Translations under genes and position numbers: made by a program | In this document: in pieces, positions 1-7,368 of the stretch | How the letters are laid out: each line of letters starts with the position of its first letter | Position numbering within the stretch: position 1 is the stretch's first letter | The notes under the pieces: model-generated | The model's input: only the letters and a program-made list of their open reading frames with translations | Databases searched by the model: none | Told to the model about the DNA's origin: nothing | Origin: Haliscomenobacteraceae bacterium | GTDB taxonomy: Bacteria > Bacteroidota > Bacteroidia > Chitinophagales > Saprospiraceae | Reading direction: 5' to 3' | NCBI GenBank assembly: GCA_947501115.1 | Contig: CANMVX010000011.1 | Span: 41,564 to 105,563, forward strand | DNA: 64,000 nucleotides

Positions 1-619
1 TTTTTAGTGAATAACGGTGGATAAGGATTTTAATTTAATGAGGTTAAAACCAGGATTGAATACTAGTTGGAATAGAACAAAAAATATGTCAGAAAGTACC
101 ATGGCATTATATCAATCAGGTGAAAATAAAATTTCATTGTTTTTTGACGGGGATAAGTTCTAAGTCCAACTGGACAAGCAATCCCTCTTCGTAATTCCTA
201 TGCGTTACGACTGGGCAAGACCCTGATTGGCAGCGTGATTTAGTAAATTCAGAAAAAAGAATAATTTTAGCCATGTTGTTTAGATTATAATGCTTGCGTA
301 AGGTTCTGAGAGTAAAATATGTAGTAGGACTTTTTCAATATTTAAAAAATCATGAAGTTGGGTATTGTTGAATTACTGTAAGGGAATGGTTTAGCTATTT
401 TATTTATCAAGTAGCATTAACTTCTAAAGGGTAAAATGGGATGGTTACCTTTTTAAAAAAGTGGCACAATGGCAACCGGATTATCTACAACATTTAAGTC
501 TATTGGGATAAAATATCAGATTAACCTAAGACCAAGTTTTGTAAAATCATATTGAATCATGATATAAATCATGATTTCTCTCCTATTTATAATCCACCTT
601 TGAATAAAATATTATCAAA
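1..619. other. Stretch without a recognisable gene
   Basis: No supported gene. The longest plus-strand reading frame with an ATG is 41 codons (38-163) and matches no family I know. From about 160 to 420, short open stretches in different frames follow each other and are broken by stops, which suggests an old, decayed coding region; the original family cannot be named. The last 60 bases before 620 are AT-rich and presumably hold the promoter of the membrane and cytochrome genes that follow. Confidence 0.5.
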
Positions 620-1108
620 ATGGATCAAACACACCTTCATTTATTAATTACCCACTTTCCAATTTTTGGTTCAATATTAGGGGGTCTTGTTCTTGCTCAC
701 GGACTTTGGACAAAGAGTAATCAAACAAAAATGGCAGCTTACAATCTTTTCATAATCTCAGCAATTGGTTCGGGCATAGCCTACCTGACTGGAGAGGCGG
801 CAGAAGAAAGGGTTGAAAATATACAAGGTGTTGTTGAAGCAACCATAAAACAGCACGAAGAATTTGCCTTATTTGCTTTGGTATCATTAATTGTTTTAGG
901 AGTTGGTTCCATTATTGGTCTTTTCCTGACTTTAAGAAAATCAAAATTGATTACAACAACAGCATTTGTAATCTTAGCTATCTCCTTAATTAGCTTTGGA
1001 CTAGTTGCCAGGACAGGCTATTTGGGCGGTCAAATAAGGCATACAGAAATCAATTCTTCAAATAATCCTAATTCAACACCTATCGAAAATGAAGGTGACG
1101 ATGATTAA
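620..1108 (+). CDS. DUF2231-like four-helix membrane protein
   Basis: A 162-residue integral membrane protein with four predicted helices (about residues 8-28, 38-58, 82-104 and 112-132) and a short acidic soluble tail. The N-terminus has the pattern H-x-x-x-x-x-H-F-P-I-x-G, and the end of the last helix has G-x-x-G-G-x-x-x-H. The same two signatures occur in the membrane domains of the cytochrome/LRR proteins at 23794 and 43803, so all three probably share a DUF2231-like fold. The histidines could bind heme, but this is inference. It is the first gene of a tight cluster with a cytochrome b-like gene (9-base gap) and an eight-heme cytochrome, which suggests a part in membrane electron transfer. 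There is no N-terminal signal peptide. Confidence 0.6.
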   Translation: MDQTHLHLLITHFPIFGSILGGLVLAHGLWTKSNQTKMAAYNLFIISAIGSGIAYLTGEAAEERVENIQGVVEATIKQHEEFALFALVSLIVLGVGSIIGLFLTLRKSKLITTTAFVILAISLISFGLVARTGYLGGQIRHTEINSSNNPNSTPIENEGDDD

Positions 1109-1117
1109 ATCAGATAA

Positions 1118-1690
1118 ATGAAACCTCCAATTTTTATAAAACAAGTTTTGCCATTTCTGTTTTTGTATTCTCTAATGATTTTAGTAACCCTGACCATAGA
1201 TTTTATTCTTCATTATTATCATTTAGTTTTTGTTGGTTGGTACCTTGGTTTTATGGGCACCTTCATCATTTTATATTCATTTATTTACTCACTGAGGAAA
1301 CGAAAAATCATACTATCAGGGTCTCCAAAAGAACTATTAAAAATGCATGAATACCTTGCCTGGATAGGTTCGGTTTTAATTCTGGTTCATGCTGGTATTC
1401 ATTTCAATGCCTTGTTGCCTTGGGTTGCCATTTTAATGTTGTTAATTAATGTAGCAAGCGGGCTGGTTGGTAAATTTCTATTAAAAAATGCAAGTTTATC
1501 ATTGAATGCAAGCCGACAAGAATTAATCGCATCGGGAATGACCTTAGAAGAAGCCGATAAAAATCTATTTTTTGACACCATAACGGTAGATGCAATGAAA
1601 AAATGGAGAGTAGTGCATTTGCCAATTGCTTTTACTCTTGGTATTTTATCCCTTTTGCATATCATTACTGTGGTAATATTTAGCAAATGA
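1118..1690 (+). CDS. Cytochrome b-like membrane protein
   Basis: A 190-residue protein with about five hydrophobic segments. Histidines sit in or next to the helices: M-H-E-Y-L-A-W before helix 3, H-A-G-I-H at its end, V-H-L-P and L-L-H-I-I in the last helices. This pattern recalls di-heme cytochrome b or ferric-reductase-like membrane subunits that pass electrons between the quinone pool and periplasmic cytochromes. A soluble loop of about 40 residues (roughly 120-160) lies before the last helix. The stop codon overlaps the start of the downstream multiheme cytochrome by 4 bases (ATGA), so the two are almost surely co-translated. The family name is uncertain; the role as electron-transfer partner of the cytochrome is inferred from histidines and context. 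Confidence 0.6.
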   Translation: MKPPIFIKQVLPFLFLYSLMILVTLTIDFILHYYHLVFVGWYLGFMGTFIILYSFIYSLRKRKIILSGSPKELLKMHEYLAWIGSVLILVHAGIHFNALLPWVAILMLLINVASGLVGKFLLKNASLSLNASRQELIASGMTLEEADKNLFFDTITVDAMKKWRVVHLPIAFTLGILSLLHIITVVIFSK

Positions 1691-2418
1691 AACAGCTTTA
1701 TATATTATTAGCGATTGGACTTGCTATTTTTCTGATCATCCAATTCCCTCATGCAACTATTAATCCCGGTGAATTGGCAGTATCACATCAAAAATTGAAT
1801 AATAACTGTTTTTCTTGTCATAAACCATTTGGTGGAATTGCCAACGAAAAATGTATTTCATGCCATAGTCTGAAAGATATTGGAAAAAACAATTTAAGTA
1901 AAAATAAGAAGCCCCTATTTCACCAACAATTGTCCAATCAGGAATGTAGTTCTTGCCATTCCGAACATCAGGGTCTAATTCCTGAGCATCCTTTGGGTGG
2001 TTTTAAGCATGAATTTCTCTCCCCAACTATTGTTAATAATTGTATTAGTTGCCATCAAAAACCTAAAGATAATTTTCATATAGCAATCAATGATAATTGC
2101 AACAAATGCCACAGCACAAGTAAATGGATGCCTTCAATTTTTGATCATTCTGCTTATTTTATTTTAGATCAAAATCATCAAACAACTTGTAATACTTGCC
2201 ACTCTAAGAATAACTACACTTCCTTTACTTGCTATGGTTGTCATGAACATACTGAAAGAAAAATTATTGCTGAACATAGCGAAGAAGGAATTTACAATAT
2301 CAGTAACTGTACCTCTTGCCACAAAAGCGGTAATGAACATGACATAAAAAGCAATTACAAAAGGCAGAATGATAAAGAACGAAAGTCAAAAAATAAGAAA
2401 GAAAAGGATGATGATTAA
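1687..2418 (+). CDS. Eight-heme c-type cytochrome
   Basis: A 243-residue exported protein with a single N-terminal hydrophobic segment (about residues 3-20) that serves as signal peptide or anchor. It has eight CxxCH heme-attachment motifs: CFSCH, CISCH, CSSCH, CISCH, CNKCH, CNTCH, CYGCH and CTSCH. Many further histidines could be distal ligands. The arrangement resembles class III/NapC-related multiheme cytochromes of periplasmic electron transport. The last 30 residues are a lysine-rich, then acidic tail with no heme. It overlaps the cytochrome b-like gene by 4 bases. The likely job is to accept electrons from that membrane subunit and pass them to a periplasmic or extracellular acceptor; the acceptor cannot be told from sequence. 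Confidence 0.85.
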   Translation: MKQLYILLAIGLAIFLIIQFPHATINPGELAVSHQKLNNNCFSCHKPFGGIANEKCISCHSLKDIGKNNLSKNKKPLFHQQLSNQECSSCHSEHQGLIPEHPLGGFKHEFLSPTIVNNCISCHQKPKDNFHIAINDNCNKCHSTSKWMPSIFDHSAYFILDQNHQTTCNTCHSKNNYTSFTCYGCHEHTERKIIAEHSEEGIYNISNCTSCHKSGNEHDIKSNYKRQNDKERKSKNKKEKDDD

Positions 2419-2462
2419 CTCATTTAAATTTGATTGTTCCTACTTAAATATTGACTTGAAAG

Positions 2463-2486
2463 AAGGCCAAATAATAGTTTAGCCTT
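2463..2486 (+). terminator. Weak terminator-like hairpin after the cytochrome gene
   Basis: Two 9-base arms (2463-2471 and 2478-2486) pair with one mismatch around a 6-base loop and are followed by only two further T residues (four counting the end of the arm). It lies 45 bases after the stop of the multiheme cytochrome and before the promoter at 2526. The short U-run makes it a weak candidate. Confidence 0.35.
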
Positions 2487-2525
2487 TTGGGTGGGTAGAT
2501 AATGATTTTTTAAATCTACTATTTA

Positions 2526-2554
2526 TTGAAATCCTTTTTTAAGTTTTAATTTTG
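2526..2554 (+). promoter_or_regulatory. Bacteroidota-type promoter
   Basis: TTG at 2526-2528, an 18-base spacer and TAATTTTG at 2547-2554 match the Bacteroidota consensus TTG-N17-23-TAnnTTTG read by the primary sigma factor of this phylum. It lies 60 bases before the start codon of the membrane protein at 2615. Confidence 0.5.
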
Positions 2555-2614
2555 TGTAATTTCACTAAGAAACTAAACGGGATAGTGTCAGAAGACATTA
2601 GTAAGTATTAAAAT

Positions 2615-3412
2615 ATGATCGTTTTTATTCAACAACTCAAAGACCGGAATGAAACCCTATTCTATTATGGTTTACTATGCCTTGTGCTATCCGTTATTTT
2701 TATTATTCTTACAAAAGTTACCAATACACAAGTTTATAATGTAAATGCGTGGTATAAACCAGTCAAATTTGCGTTTTCAACCTTTTTATTTGCCTTGGCT
2801 ATGGCTTGGTATTGCCATTATTTGCCGAATTTCAATATCAAGGTATTCAATTGGGCAGTCATCATTTTATTGGGTTTTGAAATATTCTATATTGCATTTC
2901 AAGCAAGTAAAGGAGAACTTTCCCACTACAATGTAAGCTCGCCAGTTTATGCATTTTTGTTTTCGATGATGGCACTGGCAGCATCGTTAGTTACACTTTA
3001 TACCGCTTATGTTGGGCTATTATTTTTCATACACTCCTTTCCAGACTTACCTGATTACTATGTTTGGGCTATACGTTTGGGAATAATTATTTTCGTTATT
3101 TTTTCATTCGAGGGTTTTGCCATGGGTTCAAGATTAAACCATAGTGTAGGTGCATTAAACGACAACTCAAATTTGTTCCTAATTGGTTGGAGCAAAACCG
3201 TTGGCGATTTAAGGGTTTCACATTTTATTGGAATGCATGCCTTACAAATATTGCCAATAGTTTCATATTACGGGTTAAAAAGTACAAAATTAACCATTGG
3301 ACTGTCCGTTATTTATGGGTTATTGGCTTTGCTGACACTCATTCAAGCGCTTCAAGGAAGACCGTTTATCAAGACAAATATATCCCAAATCGAAAGGATG
3401 AATAAAGGGTAA
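2615..3412 (+). CDS. Polytopic membrane protein of unknown function
   Basis: A 265-residue protein with about seven hydrophobic helices and no signal peptide. I do not recognise a named family. Polar sites likely to matter are Y-K-P-V-K in loop 1, E-G-F-A-M-G-S-R in the middle, and G-D-L-R-V-S-H-F-I-G-M-H near residue 205; a cluster this polar beside a helix often marks a conserved functional site. It stands alone, with its own promoter-like element upstream (2526-2554) and a 374-base gap after it. The reading frame is long and uninterrupted, so it is surely a real gene, but its role is unknown. Confidence 0.6.
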   Translation: MIVFIQQLKDRNETLFYYGLLCLVLSVIFIILTKVTNTQVYNVNAWYKPVKFAFSTFLFALAMAWYCHYLPNFNIKVFNWAVIILLGFEIFYIAFQASKGELSHYNVSSPVYAFLFSMMALAASLVTLYTAYVGLLFFIHSFPDLPDYYVWAIRLGIIIFVIFSFEGFAMGSRLNHSVGALNDNSNLFLIGWSKTVGDLRVSHFIGMHALQILPIVSYYGLKSTKLTIGLSVIYGLLALLTLIQALQGRPFIKTNISQIERMNKG

Positions 3413-3761
3413 TGACATTTATAGACTACTTTTTTATTAGTGTAACCGAGGGTGTGATTTGTAAGATAAAAATGAAAATATTTGGATCGGTACGAGAAAT
3501 ACAGGCTCAAACCAATTTTTCGGAATAATTAAACTTAGACAGAAATAAACAATCAACTAACTAAAGTTTCGGAGCAAATTAAGCGGTATTTTTATTTGGA
3601 CATTTTAAAAATTCAAATTGGGTTTGTAACAAGAGCATCTAGCGTATTAAAAGTCCAATTGATGATTTGTAAAATAATTTGTATATTGTATAAACGAGTT
3701 AGCAGTAATGCCAGCAGGCTGCAAAAACGACAACGTATATTTCAATCGACAACATTTTGAC

Positions 3762-3769
3762 TATCTTTG
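3762..3769 (+). promoter_or_regulatory. Promoter -7 box for the PIN toxin gene
   Basis: TATCTTTG matches the Bacteroidota -7 consensus TAnnTTTG and ends 17 bases before the start codon at 3787, so any leader would be very short. The -33 element is not clear. The rest of 3413-3786 is AT-rich and holds no reading frame I can support. Confidence 0.45.
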
Positions 3770-3786
3770 CTTTGACAAAAAAATAA

Positions 3787-4251
3787 ATGAAACAAAGAAT
3801 TTACATAGACACTTCAGTTGTTGGCGGCTACTTTGACGAAGAGTTCAAAGAGGCGACAATTAAGCTGTTTGAGAGACTCGACAACAACGAAATTATTTTT
3901 GTAGTTTCTGACTTGCTTGACCTTGAGTTAATAAACGCACCACAAAACGTTAAAGAACATTTATTTAAATATTCGGCAGACAAATTCCAAAGAGTTGAAC
4001 TCACTGAGGAAGCAGTCAAACTTGCAGACACTTACATTGACGAAAAAGTAGTTGGCAAGACGAGTTTGGAAGACTGCCGTCACATTGCTATGGCGACCAT
4101 TCACAAAGTGGACGTATTAGCAAGTTGGAACTTTAAACATATCGTAAACCTTGACAGAATAAAGGGCTACAATTCTGTGAATTTACGACTTGGATATTCA
4201 ATGATTGAAATAAGAAGCCCAAAAGACTTGGTAAATTATGGAAACGACTAA
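3787..4251 (+). CDS. PIN-domain ribonuclease toxin, VapC-like
   Basis: A 154-residue PIN-domain protein. It begins with the family pattern of a beta strand followed by an aspartate (I-Y-I-D8-T-S), has an acidic residue in the second helix region (D-L-E47-L) and D96 in S-L-E-D-C-R-H-I-A-M-A. These are the usual metal-binding acidic residues of PIN nucleases, which cleave RNA with magnesium. V-D-V-L-A-S-W-N-F-K-H matches the strand before the last acidic or polar site. It overlaps a 54-residue gene by 14 bases, in the order toxin first. Most VapBC pairs have the antitoxin first, so this order is less common. The reading frame is complete and looks intact. Confidence 0.8.
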   Translation: MKQRIYIDTSVVGGYFDEEFKEATIKLFERLDNNEIIFVVSDLLDLELINAPQNVKEHLFKYSADKFQRVELTEEAVKLADTYIDEKVVGKTSLEDCRHIAMATIHKVDVLASWNFKHIVNLDRIKGYNSVNLRLGYSMIEIRSPKDLVNYGND

Positions 4252-4402
4252 AAAAGAAAAACAGTTTGACGCTGTAAAAATGATGCGAGACATCAGAGAC
4301 AAAATCAGTTCTGAAACACAGAATATGACTTTCGACGAATTAAAAGCTTATATCAAACAAAAACTTGACGACAGCAAAACAAAACTCGTTGGGCAACAAT
4401 AA
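4238..4402 (+). CDS. Small protein, probable antitoxin of the PIN toxin
   Basis: A 54-residue protein that starts inside the end of the PIN gene (14-base overlap, another frame) and ends at a TAA at 4400-4402. It is highly charged and mostly helical in appearance, with a lysine-rich N-terminus, K-M-M-R-D-I-R-D-K-I and F-D-E-L-K-A-Y-I-K. No DNA-binding ribbon is obvious. Size, charge and coupled translation fit an antitoxin that binds the PIN protein. The assignment rests on context; I do not recognise the sequence itself. Confidence 0.6.
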   Translation: METTKKEKQFDAVKMMRDIRDKISSETQNMTFDELKAYIKQKLDDSKTKLVGQQ

Positions 4403-4423
4403 TGACGAAAGAAGGCACTATAG

Positions 4424-4912
4424 CTAACTCAGTCGTATTTCTCTGATGCGTTGTAATTGCTCTTCAAAATATTTTTTGCCTAGAATAGTGCCGTCATTTT
4501 TCAAACGTTCATCATCCAAAGCAAAACCTTTAATGGTAAATTCTTGAAGAATTTGGGTTGCCCATTTTCTAAATTGAACGGCTCTCTCTGAGTTAACTTT
4601 ATACCCGACTGCTATTATTGCCGAAAGATTATAATGCTGTGTGTCATAGTTTTTGCCATCTGAGGCAGTTATTCGAAATTCTCGAATAACTGAATTTTTT
4701 TGTAATTCAGCATCGAAGAATATTTTTTTTAAATGATAATTGACAGTGTGGGTTTCTATATTATAGAGCATGCCCATCATTTTTTGCGAAAGCCATATAT
4801 TTTCGTCCTGATAAACGGCATTTACACCACCATCGCCGGTAGCGGCAATGAATGTTAAATATTCTGCTGATGAGGAACGAAGTACCCTATTTTTTTTAAT
4901 TTCCTCTTTCAT
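4424..4912 (-). pseudogene. RhuM family protein, truncated after the N-terminal half
   Basis: Encodes 162 residues that match the first half of the RhuM family: W-L-S-Q-K-M-M near residue 40, then S-A-I-I-A-V-G-Y-K-V-N-S, F-R-K-W-A-T, F-A-L-D-D-E-R-L-K-N, and finally F-E-E-Q-L-Q-R-I-R-E-I-R. The intact paralogue at 54570-55565 has 331 residues and continues past this point with S-S-E-R-R-F-Y; here the frame ends at once with L-S-stop. The C-terminal half is therefore missing, and the PIN/antitoxin pair lies directly downstream, so an insertion or deletion probably replaced it. RhuM proteins are linked by fold to phage antirepressors; their biochemical role is not settled. Confidence 0.75.
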
Positions 4913-4979
4913 ATCGACTAAGATATAAATTTATTACGCCACGGGTTTTATCATGCTTTCTATAAACCCAATTTTACAA

Positions 4980-5822
4980 TCATAAATCATTATTGTCTTT
5001 CAATTCTTTAGGCATGTCTAAATTTTTAAAATTTTGTTTATTTACAATTTTTGCTCCCGATTTTTTTTCTAATTCTTTTCTTGCATTTCCGGCAACATTT
5101 CCTCCCGCTTTGGCAGCTTTTTTATTTTCTATGAAACCTTGTGCATTCTTGTTTTTTGCAATTTCTGTAGTAGAAGCTTCACCAAGCATAGTGAATATTA
5201 ATTCCAAATCTGTCATGTGGTCACGTAGATTTTCTGATGGTTTGGTTAATCCTTTTAAACTTTTGTATTCACTCGGAATAATACCAAAAGTAGCTTTGCT
5301 AATTTCGGCTGTGAGTATTGAATACTCTTTTCCCTCTTTTACACCACGGTTTTTCCATTCGTTGGATAGTTCATCACGAGCTTGTATGCCTCTAATTCTT
5401 TTTTCTATCCATGCATCGCTATATCCCTTGGCCTTGTATGTTGCTCTTATTCGTGCCTGTGCCAATTCTGGGTTTTCAATTTCGGCAATGCGCTCGGCAC
5501 CTACTTGTGCCAACCATTGTTTAAAAGGTTCGGCTTTGGGCGAGGGTATGGATTGAATGAGACGTAAAATATGCTCAGTGTGCGCTGCCTGTATTTTACG
5601 TGTTTTACCATCGGCAGCTTTCATTTCTACTAGGGTACAAATTGTACCCCAGTTGTTTTTAAGTTGCTCATCACGAGTTAGCATTTTTTTTATGTATTGC
5701 TTTACATCATTGCTATTGGTAAGTATTTGTACAACATCTTGTACAGAAAAATACCATTTCTCGTCTTGTTCGTTATATACAGAACGGACATGTTTTTCTT
5801 CAAATAATTTTATGTTGCTCAT
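4980..5822 (-). CDS. BRO-N domain protein, phage-antirepressor-like
   Basis: A 280-residue protein. Residues 1-110 form a BRO-N domain (W-Y-F-S-V-Q-D-V-V-Q-I-L near residue 23 and the I-Q-A-A-H-T-E-H strand near 80), a DNA-binding fold typical of phage and baculovirus antirepressors. Residues 120-270 are a conserved C-terminal part that I associate with Bacteroidota BRO/DinD-like proteins: Y-S-D-A-W-I-E-K-R, then I-L-T-A-E-I-S-K-A-T-F-G, L-R-D-H-M-T-D-L-E-L-I-F-T-M-L-G-E-A and K-A-G-G-N-V-A-G-N-A-R-K-E-L-E. Length is full for the family. It lies among decayed defence genes and no phage structural genes are nearby, so a hitchhiking mobile gene is likely. Confidence 0.75.
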   Translation of the reverse strand: MSNIKLFEEKHVRSVYNEQDEKWYFSVQDVVQILTNSNDVKQYIKKMLTRDEQLKNNWGTICTLVEMKAADGKTRKIQAAHTEHILRLIQSIPSPKAEPFKQWLAQVGAERIAEIENPELAQARIRATYKAKGYSDAWIEKRIRGIQARDELSNEWKNRGVKEGKEYSILTAEISKATFGIIPSEYKSLKGLTKPSENLRDHMTDLELIFTMLGEASTTEIAKNKNAQGFIENKKAAKAGGNVAGNARKELEKKSGAKIVNKQNFKNLDMPKELKDNNDL

Positions 5823-5885
5823 ACTATTTTGTTTTTAATGAGGAAAAACAGGTAAAATCAAAAAAGCGAGTAGTTCGTCATAGGG

Positions 5886-5975
5886 ATGTATGAAACGGAA
5901 CGCATTGACTCCCGATTTCTTGAACCCGCTTTTGGCAATGGCAATTTTTTAGCCGAAGTGCTGCGAGTTACTTAG
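5886..5975 (+). pseudogene. Remnant of an N6-adenine DNA methyltransferase
   Basis: A 29-codon open stretch encodes R-F-L-E-P-A-F-G-N-G-N-F-L-A-E-V-L, which is the SAM-binding motif I of N6-adenine methyltransferases (usual form E-P-A-C-G-N-G-N-F-L). The usual cysteine is replaced by phenylalanine. A stop follows 10 codons later, and I find no NPPY motif nearby. This is a fragment of a lost restriction-modification gene, too short to be functional. Confidence 0.65.
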
Positions 5976-6086
5976 ACTTCACATTCCTACCATTTTAAAG
6001 GTAACAGAAATCTAATGAATAGTTTTACGAAATTATTTAAATATAACCTAATTTTGGTTAAGTCATGTTTTAAATTGGGGAATAAC

Positions 6087-6164
6087 TTATCCAATCGCAC
6101 CTGCTGTACTTTTGCGCATCAATTGAAATGTACCTAATCTATCAGAAATGATAACTTTACCCAT
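6087..6164 (-). pseudogene. Remnant of a DUF3368 (PIN-like) toxin gene
   Basis: A 25-codon frame begins M-G-K-V-I-I-S-D, the expected N-terminal strand of DUF3368 toxins (usual form M-P-K-V-V-I-S-D-T-S), then loses similarity and stops. Its ATG overlaps the stop of the UPF0175 gene upstream (frames shifted), which is the usual organisation of this toxin-antitoxin family. Only the first strand survives, so the toxin is dead. Confidence 0.55.
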
Positions 6165-6321
6165 TTTTTAGCTCTTGCTCAAGTTCTTCAAGCGTTTCGC
6201 CAAAAACGGTAACATTATATTTGCCCAATTCGTTTATGAACGCTGCTTTGTCTAAATCAACAAGATTTGCTGCTTGTCCTAATGACATTTTTCCCAAATT
6301 ATAAAGTTGAGCAGACAACAT
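6157..6321 (-). pseudogene. UPF0175 antitoxin gene, N-terminus lost
   Basis: A 54-residue frame from an internal ATG matches the core of UPF0175: S-A-Q-L-Y-N-L-G-K-M-S-L-G-Q-A-A-N-L and then A-F-I-N-E-L-G-K-Y-N-V. The family is normally 80-95 residues long. Four codons upstream in frame (K-E-I-S-I runs into the match) there is a TAA, so the N-terminal part is cut off by a stop. A truncated protein could still be made from the internal ATG. The partner toxin downstream is reduced to a stub (6087-6164). Confidence 0.65.
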
Positions 6322-6441
6322 GATGGAGATTTCTTTTTAACAGGAATTTTTCACCCAAATGTGTACATTTACAACAGGTTTTTCTCTCCAAAAGGATGTT
6401 TTTTAAGAGAAAACCCTTAAAAAAATACTGTTCTACATAAA

Positions 6442-7368
6442 ATGAAAAACTATTTTAACTTGTTGTTGGTATTGACAAACCGAAAGATTAAAGCAGCGGG
6501 ATTAAATCCTGGTTTGGGTTATCTTTTGGGTCTTGCCGCATTTATGCTATTGGCGGAATACCTGTTTCAAAAGACATCATTTGCCAAATACTTAGTTATC
6601 TTATCTTGCCTTAGTTTTCAATTCCAACTTTCTGAAAAAAATAGAACGGACTTCTTACAGTCAACTTTTGGAGATAAAACAAAAAATAAAATCAGGTTAT
6701 TGGAAAATTTAATGGTTAGCATTCCTTTCGTTTCCATCCTTTTATACAAAGGCTTGATTTATGAAGCGGGTATTTTGGTATTGTGTTCGATTTCTTTTGC
6801 TTTAGCCTCTTTTCATGCTCATTTCAATCTATCCATCCCAACGCCATTTTCGAAGAGACCATTTGAATTTTCAACAGGTTTCAGAAGGACCTTTTACCTA
6901 TTTCCAGTTGCTTATATTTTGGCATTTATTGCCATATATGTTGATAATTTTAATTTGGGTGTTTTCTCATTTTTATTGGTTTTTTTAACCACTTTGGGGT
7001 TTTATTCTAAGCCTGAGCAAGAATATTTTGTTTGGGTTCACGCTGAAACGCCCGGCAAGTTTCTGAAAAATAAAATGCTTCATGCATCAAAAAACGCGGC
7101 TTTTTTAACAGCCCCAATACTAATAAGTATGTTGATCTTTTATCCATCGGAGTTTGCATTGATTTCAGGCTTTTTCTTGATTGGACTTTTGTTTCTTTGG
7201 ACTATAATTCTTGCGAAATATTCCGCATATCCGGGAGAAATGAACCTGCCAGAAGGAATAATAGTGGCATTTAGCCTATTTTTTCCACCATTGTTGTTGG
7301 CTGTCATTCCATTTTTCTACCTAAAATCTGTCAATAAACTAAAATTTCTATTGAATGATAAAAATTAA
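6442..7368 (+). CDS. ABC transporter membrane subunit
   Basis: A 308-residue protein with about eight hydrophobic segments and no signal peptide. Its sequence matches no named family by eye, but it overlaps the ATPase gene at 7355 by 14 bases, and the two form a two-gene ABC unit. The layout (short N-terminal cytosolic part, paired helices, few charged loops) resembles the membrane subunits of small exporters such as bacteriocin-protection or lipid exporters. The substrate is unknown. Confidence 0.7.
   Translation: MKNYFNLLLVLTNRKIKAAGLNPGLGYLLGLAAFMLLAEYLFQKTSFAKYLVILSCLSFQFQLSEKNRTDFLQSTFGDKTKNKIRLLENLMVSIPFVSILLYKGLIYEAGILVLCSISFALASFHAHFNLSIPTPFSKRPFEFSTGFRRTFYLFPVAYILAFIAIYVDNFNLGVFSFLLVFLTTLGFYSKPEQEYFVWVHAETPGKFLKNKMLHASKNAAFLTAPILISMLIFYPSEFALISGFFLIGLLFLWTIILAKYSAYPGEMNLPEGIIVAFSLFFPPLLLAVIPFFYLKSVNKLKFLLNDKN

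Noticed and set aside
3690..3740. Possible recombination-site-like stretch (A-C-G-A-G-T-T-A-G-C) before the PIN gene
   Set aside because: Only one short match and no paired inverted arm, so it cannot be separated from chance.
4993..5556. 187-codon plus-strand frame opposite the BRO-N gene
   Set aside because: Lies wholly antisense to a well-supported gene, and its translation has no family similarity.
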